In this document: positions 56,509 to 64,000 of the stretch, piece by piece | Position numbering within the stretch: the first letter of the stretch is position 1 | Layout: each line of letters begins with the position of its first letter | NCBI GenBank assembly: GCA_036346225.1 | Contig: JARFIW010001746.1 | Coordinates: forward strand, 62,001 to 126,000 | DNA: 64,000 nucleotides | Reading direction: 5' to 3' | DNA from: Platerodrilus igneus | Lineage: Eukaryota > Arthropoda > Insecta > Coleoptera > Lycidae | Made by a program: the position numbers and the translations under genes | Notes under the pieces: model-generated | What the model saw: the letters and a program-made list of their open reading frames with translations, nothing else | Databases searched by the model: none | Told to the model about the DNA's origin: nothing

Positions 56509-58500
56509 ATACATATACGGTGTATTCTGTATTTAAATTCAAATAAAAACCAAAAAATAAATGTAGATATTGGATAGCACTTACAAAAAAATATATTTGC
56601 ACATACGATGAATGTTCTGTGCACACAAAAAAATATAGAAAAGGAATGTAAAATAAAAAAAAAAATATTGCTTTAATTTATTTCTTAACTTTAAAATATT
56701 TTTGCGGAGAAATCCAGTTATGAATCGAAATTAGTATTTGATGCAATAATATAAATAATTATTAGCCATAGTGCTATATTTGATAAGAAAAATTAAGCAT
56801 AATTCGAATAAAGACAAACATGTAGATAAATGTATATAGTTCGTAGTATTAAGTATAGCTTTACACATTTGATGAATATTCTTGCACCACATGAGAAACA
56901 CACGCACATGAAAGCACGCAGACACACGTATACATACAACAAAGCACTGAAGTACACCCGAACGTACGCTGGCACGTCCGCAAGCACACACACATACGAA
57001 CAGACGATCGTACGTTTATCCACCTAAAGCAACCACGAAAGCACGCCTATGCGTACGAATACAAGACCGCCCGCACGAATGATAGTACACACGCATGTTA
57101 CACGTTTACGCTCGCTTAGTGCAAACACACCGTTCGCTTGTACGCACTCACACATTGACGCACTCATACACACCAATAAGCAGTTAACAGACACGCAGAT
57201 ATGCACGTCAGCACCTACGCATGCGGACTAACATGCACACGTCGATTTATTTTAGGATTAAGGTTTCAATGATCTCTCGTCGCTCTTTATCACGTCCATA
57301 TATATATATGTAGTACACATACATATGTACGCACTTAGTCACTCACACACACGCAAGCACAGGCCTACCCATACGCACGCCCGGATTCACGCCACCACGC
57401 ACATAGATATGCATCCAAAACGCGCTCACGTACGCAAGCACATACAGGAACGCATACCGCACACATGCCCACTCTAACACACGCACGCACGCACGCACTT
57501 AGGCGTACACTTAGAATAACGAGCATTTTGTTTGGTATGGTGCCTTAATTATTATTTCGCTTTTTTGTGGTATTGCAATTACATCTGCAACTAAAATCGG
57601 TTGTGAATTTTTCTGTTGTGACACATTCAACGCCATTTTTAAAAACCCCGTTTTTAAAGGCTAACTATTGGGCTCAGAAAATTGTAATTAACGCTCAATA
57701 AGTTTTATAATAAAAACCTACAATTATTTAATGGATTTGCTTTGAAGTTTTGTATTGCACAGTCTTATGTTTTAAGATTTGCTCGGTAATAGACTTTAAT
57801 CACAATACTATACATTAGACATTGCAATAACGAACATGTGCAGGAAGCATATATTCAGTGTTTCTTTTGTTCATTGCACAAAAACGTTAAATGTTTCAGC
57901 AATACTGCTGTCATGTTTTATTTTACTTTGTTATAACTGTACAAAAAAATAATTCGAAATTGAGGTAATTTGGAGAATAAACTAAAAATGAAACATTTAC
58001 ATTCATAAGTAATTTTTATAATTTCCAAACATACAAATTCAATCTTGTACAACTATTTATAGCAAAAATATTTTGTTAACACTTTAACTTATATAAGTAT
58101 GCAATCGCGCGCCCACTCGTTTTTGTAACCGCGCACACACAAACGCCGTCGATTAGACAACTACGTACACACTCACGTACAAATGCACATTCGCACAAAC
58201 CCGTCCGCCGACGCATTCACATACAGTTACACCAATGTACGAATGCAACCATGCACGAACAAACACATTCACGCACGGCTAATGCACGCACAATTGCACT
58301 AAGGTACGTACACATGAACAAAAATAATCAAGCCCACACGGATTCACTAACGTATCTACGCACTAACAAACGCATGGACGAACGTACGCATACATGAACG
58401 CCTACACATTCATATTCACGTTCTCATTCATGCAGGTTATAACGTTCGCTTTGCCCGTTTATATGCGAACTAAAGTTCAATTAGTTAAAATTCTCAAATT
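56341..58500. repeat. Diverged satellite-like monomers between the two duplicates
   Basis: Contains copies of the same box seen in both duplicates: AAATAAATGTAGAT..., then ATATATTTGCACA, then GATGAATGTTCTGCAC, then a poly(A) run (56558-56670, 56820-56900; compare 54018-54120). Monomers are strongly diverged and interrupted by CACGCA tracts at about 56900-57235, 57325-57510 and 58100-58440. 57520-58080 is AT-rich with nothing recognised. Confidence 0.65.
56356..56463. repeat. 108 bp imperfect palindrome
   Basis: The arms are 56356-56388 and 56431-56463, 33 nt each with three mismatches, around a 42 nt loop. The left arm starts TGTAGAAATGTTTTAGTAGG. A (TA)n run follows directly (56464-56506). 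Confidence 0.85.
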
Positions 58501-59005
58501 TTATTTAACCTTCCTTAATTTTATTAGCAGCTATATCTACATTCAGTAGAATACTACACTATCTTGTATCTTTCGAGTAGCTTTCCATGCACTTTTAGTT
58601 TTAAGAAGTACTTTATATTGATCTAAAATGATAAAAAGTAAACACGTTGTAAAAGCATTGATATGATTCAGAGAGTACTACACGGCGTTGAAAAACCTTT
58701 AAGGAACGTATTGCTACGTGCTGTAAAGCTTCAAACCTTTACAAAAATTCACACAGTCTTCCCAATAAAATATATTTTTTTAACTTATATCTAATGTAGA
58801 CATAATTTGTTAGTTAACTTCTTGGTAAGCTGTAGTTATGTGTATGCAACTCTAAACATTAATCTAGAAGAAGTAGTTGAAGTTAATAATCATTTAGGAG
58901 AATAACGAAACAGTAGTTAGTGTTGCGATTTTAGAAAAACGCTAAATTTTCTTTTAATTATAAGCATATTCAATGTATTGCATTGCTTATTTTTATTAAC
59001 ACATA

Positions 59006-59051
<46 letters not shown>

Positions 59052-59590
59052 ATAATTATCTTAGTGTTTAACGACCTTGTTTTATATATTTATAAATAAA
59101 TTATTGGTTGTGGGTTTCAGGTCAGCTGGCAAGTTCAGTACTACTCTTTTTTATAGCCTAAATTTTCGAATTTATTTTAATTCTTGATCACAGGCACTAC
59201 AAATGATAAATTTTAAAAAACTGGTACAGTTTGGTTTTGAAGTTACATACTAAATCGAGGTTTATATAAATAATTAGCAACAATGTAAAATATAACAGGA
59301 ACTATAACTTAACATAACTAAAAATAATATAAAATGTATAATTTAATAAAATGACACCATTTCAATCAAATTTGTACACATTGTTCTATTTATTTTGTGT
59401 GTGTGACAGATGCAAAATTGAAATGCATGCATGTACGTATGCATGTAACGTTTATGAATTAATATTTGCCATACCGTCACAATAAAGAACTATAAATAAT
59501 TATAATAATTAGTATATTAATTATTAAATCGATTATGTGAATATCATATGTGATAGATAAAATGTAGTATAAGTGTGATGAATAATATAT

Positions 59591-59687
59591 ATGATATATA
59601 TATATATATAGCGTGTGTGTGTGTGTGTGTGTAGTGTGTGATGCGTGTGTATGTGTGTTTTAGTACATATCTGAATTTGGAATAAGC

Positions 59688-59729
<42 letters not shown>

Positions 59730-59757
59730 TATGTACATATATGTATATATATATATG
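59591..59757. repeat. (TA)n / (GT)n / (TA)n compound microsatellite
   Basis: TA units, then (GT)n at 59612-59660, then TA units at 59690-59757. Confidence 0.92.
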
Positions 59758-59794
59758 CAGCTTTTTCCAAATTCAGATTATAGATACCTATGCT

Positions 59795-59933
59795 ATACAC
59801 GCACGACACACACGCATCCACACCACACACACTCATACACACACACACACTACGCACACACACACACACGCACACACACTCACACCCACACACACCACAC
59901 ACCCACACACCCACACACACACGCGCACGCATA
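59795..59933. repeat. (CA)n microsatellite, imperfect
   Basis: CACACA with CGCA and CCACAC interruptions. It is the position equivalent of 52671-52827. Confidence 0.93.
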
Positions 59934-60821
59934 CAGAGATCTCATCTTTATACATTACCCTTATCGACACTATCCATACGACTTTACAGTGTTCAGGTGA
60001 AACAAATATATGTTATGTATTGCTTGTAAAAAAAAATAGTAAGAAATGCACTTCATTATAGACGTATTATAAGTCAATTTGCTATTAATTCTTATAATAA
60101 CGTGGGACACTTTCAATTATAATTATTATAATTAATGTGAATAGAATAAGAAATAAATATATTATAATACGTTAACCAAATAAGTTAGTACTAGAAAAAT
60201 CAGTACAAATCTAGGATGAAATCGATATTTAAATAGATTCACGAAAAACGACTACTTAAGCGGCACTTGTAATTATGTAACCAAAATTGGTTAACAACAA
60301 CGACTACTCCAAACTTAGGGGCTCATATATGTGTGAGCTTAACAAAAAATTAAGAAAAACTAAAAAAAAAGTGTAGATAGATACGCAATAGATCACATAC
60401 TGTATAAGTTGCACGTTTGGCTACCATTTATGTAGCATATTCTATATACTACACAAAATGTAAACAAAAATATGTTGTTATGTTGAAATTGCTATTTTTA
60501 GCATACGACGCATTCAACCCATAAAATGGAATAAAAATAAAAAAATTAAGTAGAATTATCACCGATTTTCCCATGTGTCCCATTGTACTATAAACCTATT
60601 TGTTAATACTAAAATTTATCGTTCTTTAGAAATATGCCGCATTCTTTAAATTAAATAAAAAGGAAAAGAACAAAAATCTTATATGTAATAATAATTGTTA
60701 TGTCTATTAAATATATAATACATTGAATTACTGTTTGTACAATCATAATATTGTACACAATGGTAAAGGGAATAAAAGCAAGATCAAAAGGCAATTCTTT
60801 TATACGATATTTAGTTTTTTA

Positions 60822-61186
60822 TAAAAAGTAGAGATGCTGGCATATTTGTTAATTAGCACTAGTCTAGTGAAAGATGGGCTGCCATCAAAATATTCCGTAT
60901 CCTGTGTTAATCATAACAATAAAAATGTACAAAAATTCGCATGTAAGTAAACGATAGAATATATTGTACATATATTGCACATCTTATCGTAATTTATCCA
61001 GCACTTAAAATAACGCTTAGATACAAAACCAGATTTAGTATACAACCAATTTTGATGCAGAGTATTGCCAAATTGCTGAATTCCATCTATCGCCACCAGT
61101 TTTGATGAATATAATTCCAAGAACATATGGGGGCTCTTCATAGGGTGTTTAAAATTCTGTGTTCAAATTTATAGTTAAAAAATCAA
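60822..61186. other. 365 bp insertion specific to duplicate copy 2
   Basis: Copy 1 passes without a break from the TTTTTAGCTTGTATTAACAT region (53708-53727), while copy 2 leaves the alignment near 60822 and rejoins near 61187 (CTTGTATTAACATAATT). The insert has a 76-codon minus-strand open frame (61141-60911) of protein-like composition, but no family was recognised and no terminal repeats were seen. Confidence 0.6.
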
Positions 61187-61477
61187 AACCTTGTATTAAC
61201 ATAATTCTAAATAGTTTGCATTGCACAATTAATCACTGTATAATACACAAGAGCAAGAATAATGTCAAGCCCATTAAGGAATACCAGATATAAATTACAG
61301 TTTAGTATAACCATATTATATATAAGTATTACCATATATTGTAATTATATATAATTTTGATATATATATATATCATATATATATATATATATATGTATAA
61401 AATTCTTATTCAAATTAAATAAAAAATAAATGTAGGTAGTTCATATCGTATATGGAAAATATATTTGCACAGTTGAT

Positions 61478-62775
61478 GAATGTTTTCTGCACCCAAAAAA
61501 AAACGAAAAAAAACAATAGGAATGTAAAATAAAATAACATATTTTGCTTAAGATGTTTGTTTATTTTTTAAATATTTGAGCAGTGGGATCCAATTATGAC
61601 GCGATATTAACATTTGATAAAATATTATAAATAAGTATTAGTCGTATTACTAAGCTATTTGCTAAAAAATACAAAGTAATCGTTATAGAAACTCGGATAA
61701 GAAAACAAAAAAAAAATGTCGGTACGTGACGGTACTTAGTGTAGTTCTATTGCACATTTAATTAACCTTCTTGCAGCACACATTTACTGAAACAATATAA
61801 TAGAAGATTCAATAAAATCAATTTTTGTATAGAATATTTAATCCGATATGACGTCAAGTTGAAAAGTTGTATTCGTTACTACTAGAACTTAATACTATAA
61901 GATACACAATAATTTATCTTGGTGCTGCAATGAAGGTTGCCTTAAAATAGAGCTTGTTCCTATGCATAAAAACATAGAAAGAAACGTTAATAAAAAGCTG
62001 GCATCTAGGAATTTTATTATGCTTTTAATGACATATTGCACACTCAATTAATATTTACGTCGCAGATAGTATAATACACAGCGGTTTTAATATGAATTAT
62101 ACCATTCATGTATCCATAAATGTGGACAAACAGTAGATGAATGTTTTCTGCACCCAAAAAAAATTAAAAACCAATAGGAATGTAAAATAAAAAACATATT
62201 TTGTTTAAAATGTTTGTTTATTTTTTAAATATTTGAGCAGTGAAATCCAATTATGACGCAATATTAGCATTTGATATGTTATAAATAAGTATTAATCGTA
62301 CTACTTAGCCATCTGTTAAGAAAATACGAAGTATATTCTATTGAAACTCGGATAAGAAAACAAAAAGATGTTGGTAGGTGATAGTACTTAGTGTAGTTGT
62401 ATAGAACATTTAATTAACCTTCTTGCAGCACACATTTTCTGAAACAATATAATAGAAGATACAATAAAATCAATTTTTGTATAAAATATTTAGTCTGCGG
62501 TGACGTCAAGTTGAAAAGTTGTATTCGTTACTACTAGAAGCTAATACTGTAAGATACACAATAATTTATCGTGGTCCTGCAATGAAAATTGCCTTAAAAT
62601 AGAGCTTATTCTTATGCATAAAAACAAAGAGAGAAACGTTAATAAAAGGAGGCATCTAGGAATATTATATCGTTTATAATGGCATACTGGACATTCAATT
62701 AATATTTACGTCGCAGATAGTAGAATACACAGTGGTTTTAATATTTATACCACTCATGTATCCATAAATGTGGAA
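61478..62775. repeat. Local tandem duplication of a ~650 bp monomer
   Basis: Unit 1 starts at CAGTTGATGAATGTTTTCTG (61478) and unit 2 at CAGTAGATGAATGTTTTCTG (62131). Both end near GTATCCATAAATGTGGA. Copy 1 of the large duplication has only one such unit (54064-54715). Identity is about 90% by eye. Confidence 0.88.
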
Positions 62776-63334
62776 AACTTTATTTTATAAATGTATATTA
62801 ATATGTTTGACGTTATAATATTATGCTGAATAGTAGGTGCGAAATCTTAGTCAGTTTTCTCGGCCTATGTGCAATATAAAAATGACAAAATTAAAAGCTT
62901 CTGGCAAAAACCATTGTTGTAGTTTATTAAAGTCCGATGCAATCAAAAATGATATTGGTTATGCAGATTATAATGTTTACAATATTTTGTAGATCATTCA
63001 GGGGAACAGCAAAAAATGCCACTAAGATACAGTCAGGGGCGCATATCAATAGTATATAAATTCAAGTGATGACATAAACCTTGCATCTATTTCAAATTTT
63101 TTTAATATATTAAACACCGAAGGAGCTTAACTCAGCATGCTCAGTCATCCAACGAATAAATATGGGGCACTGTTATGACAACAGATTAATACATGTATTA
63201 TAAATTCGTATAACATTGACCTGCAAAATTTATCTTTAAAGTTACGATATTAGAAATTGCAAAATTTCTTTCGACAGATCCAAATTCAGCGCTTTTCAGT
63301 TAAAATATTTAAAAAGCTTATGCAAAATAAATGC

Positions 63335-63475
63335 GCACATGCACTCATCAGCGGGCACATACATATACAATAACACTCATGCAGCCACGCACGCAAGTAC
63401 GCCTGCAAGCACACACGCACGCAACTACACAAACACGCAAGCACGCAAACACGCTAAACGGTAAGCACGTACCCA
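63335..63475. repeat. CACGCA-rich tract
   Basis: Second copy of the tract at 55285-55430, with small internal expansions. Confidence 0.8.
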
Positions 63476-63864
63476 CTTGCAGCACACACAAATAAAAAAA
63501 CTTCGAGTAAAAAGCAAAACACATTAATGCATATAGTTGATAGTGGGTATTAAAATTATATTTACGCATTTAATATGTGTCTCTGCACCTAAAAAATATA
63601 TAAAAGAATTATGGAAATGCAAAATAAAAAGAAACGTTTTACTTAGGGTATTTGGCTTTCATAAAATATATACGCGATAAAAGTTGCTACTCGATACTAG
63701 TTTCTAATGTAGTAATATAAGTAATTATTAATCGCATTAATAAAAATTTTGTTAAGACCTTGCTAGGTATTCTGTATATAAATTCGCATAAGAGCAAAGA
63801 AAAGGACAAGTGCTGATAGTCCGTAATAAAATAATTGTATTGCACATTTAATTTATGTACCTGT

Positions 63865-64000
63865 AGCGCGTACGCAGGCACATACGCATGCCCGAACATA
63901 TACACAAACAAACAAAATTACCCACGCACGCACGCATGCTCTTATATATGAATCACCGCACGTATACAATCGCATATACATATCCTGGCACACACACCCG
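63865..64000. repeat. CACGCA-rich tract at window edge
   Basis: Counterpart of 55790-55925. It is cut by the end of the window. Confidence 0.75.

Larger units (their letters stand above)
58510..64000. repeat. Large tandem duplication, copy 2 (runs off the window)
   Basis: Counterpart of 51895-55960. Relative to copy 1 it has an extra 365 bp at 60822-61186, an extra ~645 bp monomer at 62131-62775, and a unique AT-rich block with (GT)n at about 59050-59760. It continues past the right edge. Confidence 0.88.

Noticed and set aside
55288..57231. Many open frames of 60-113 codons on both strands
   Set aside because: They lie on CACGCA/ACAC low-complexity tracts, overlap one another on both strands, and encode only His/Thr/Arg or Cys/Val/Ala repeats.

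Overview
The window is AT-rich eukaryotic DNA built almost entirely of transposable elements and satellite-like repeats. The mix of families (two errantivirus-type Ty3/gypsy elements with envelope genes, three BEL/Pao elements, a hAT transposon with a TTF/ZMYM-type zinc finger, Penelope-like ends carrying a hammerhead motif, and long TA/CA/CACG tracts) points to an arthropod, most likely an insect. The order cannot be told from this window. No bacterial-style genes, rRNA, tRNA or CRISPR array were seen.

Layout. 1-1735: AT-rich DNA with one diverged dispersed repeat. 1736-7665: a decayed plus-strand errantivirus-like element (LTR, gag, protease, integrase, env) that has lost reverse transcriptase and RNase H. 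7665-10382: a decayed hAT transposon. 10481-23385: a BEL/Pao element (BP1) with near-identical 391 bp LTRs and a 5 bp target duplication. Its reverse transcriptase is split by a second BEL/Pao element (BP2, minus strand, 13798-20136) with 410/411 bp LTRs and its own 5 bp target duplication. 23490-30296: a second, minus-strand errantivirus-like element, cut in its reverse transcriptase by about 1.9 kb of unrelated DNA. 30840-32921: the 5' half of a third BEL/Pao element (BP3, minus strand).

33000-47000 is mostly unassigned. It holds a small MITE-like repeat, a stretch of odd homopolymer-rich composition (41310-43900) that may be unpolished sequence, and several short open segments bounded by good splice signals that may be exons of a host gene on the plus strand. 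47302-50010 holds two Penelope-like 3' ends in inverted orientation, one of which keeps a hammerhead-ribozyme core. 51895-64000 is a large-scale tandem duplication (about 4 kb against more than 5.4 kb) of satellite-like DNA, with diverged monomers, (TA)n, (CA)n and CACGCA tracts.

How the parts relate. Each LTR element encodes its own capsid (Gag), protease, reverse transcriptase/RNase H and integrase, and the errantivirus-like ones also encode an envelope. None is complete. BP1 is interrupted and has an altered protease active site. BP2 has lost the third catalytic residue of its integrase by an in-frame deletion although its LTRs are about 99% identical. The minus errantivirus-like copy keeps an integrase with all three catalytic residues and a furin-type site in env, but its polymerase gene is split. 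The points I rate highest are the hammerhead core in the Penelope-like end, the triplicated primer-binding-site segment of BP2, the BP2 integrase deletion in a young insertion, and the possible hidden host exons at 39-46 kb.
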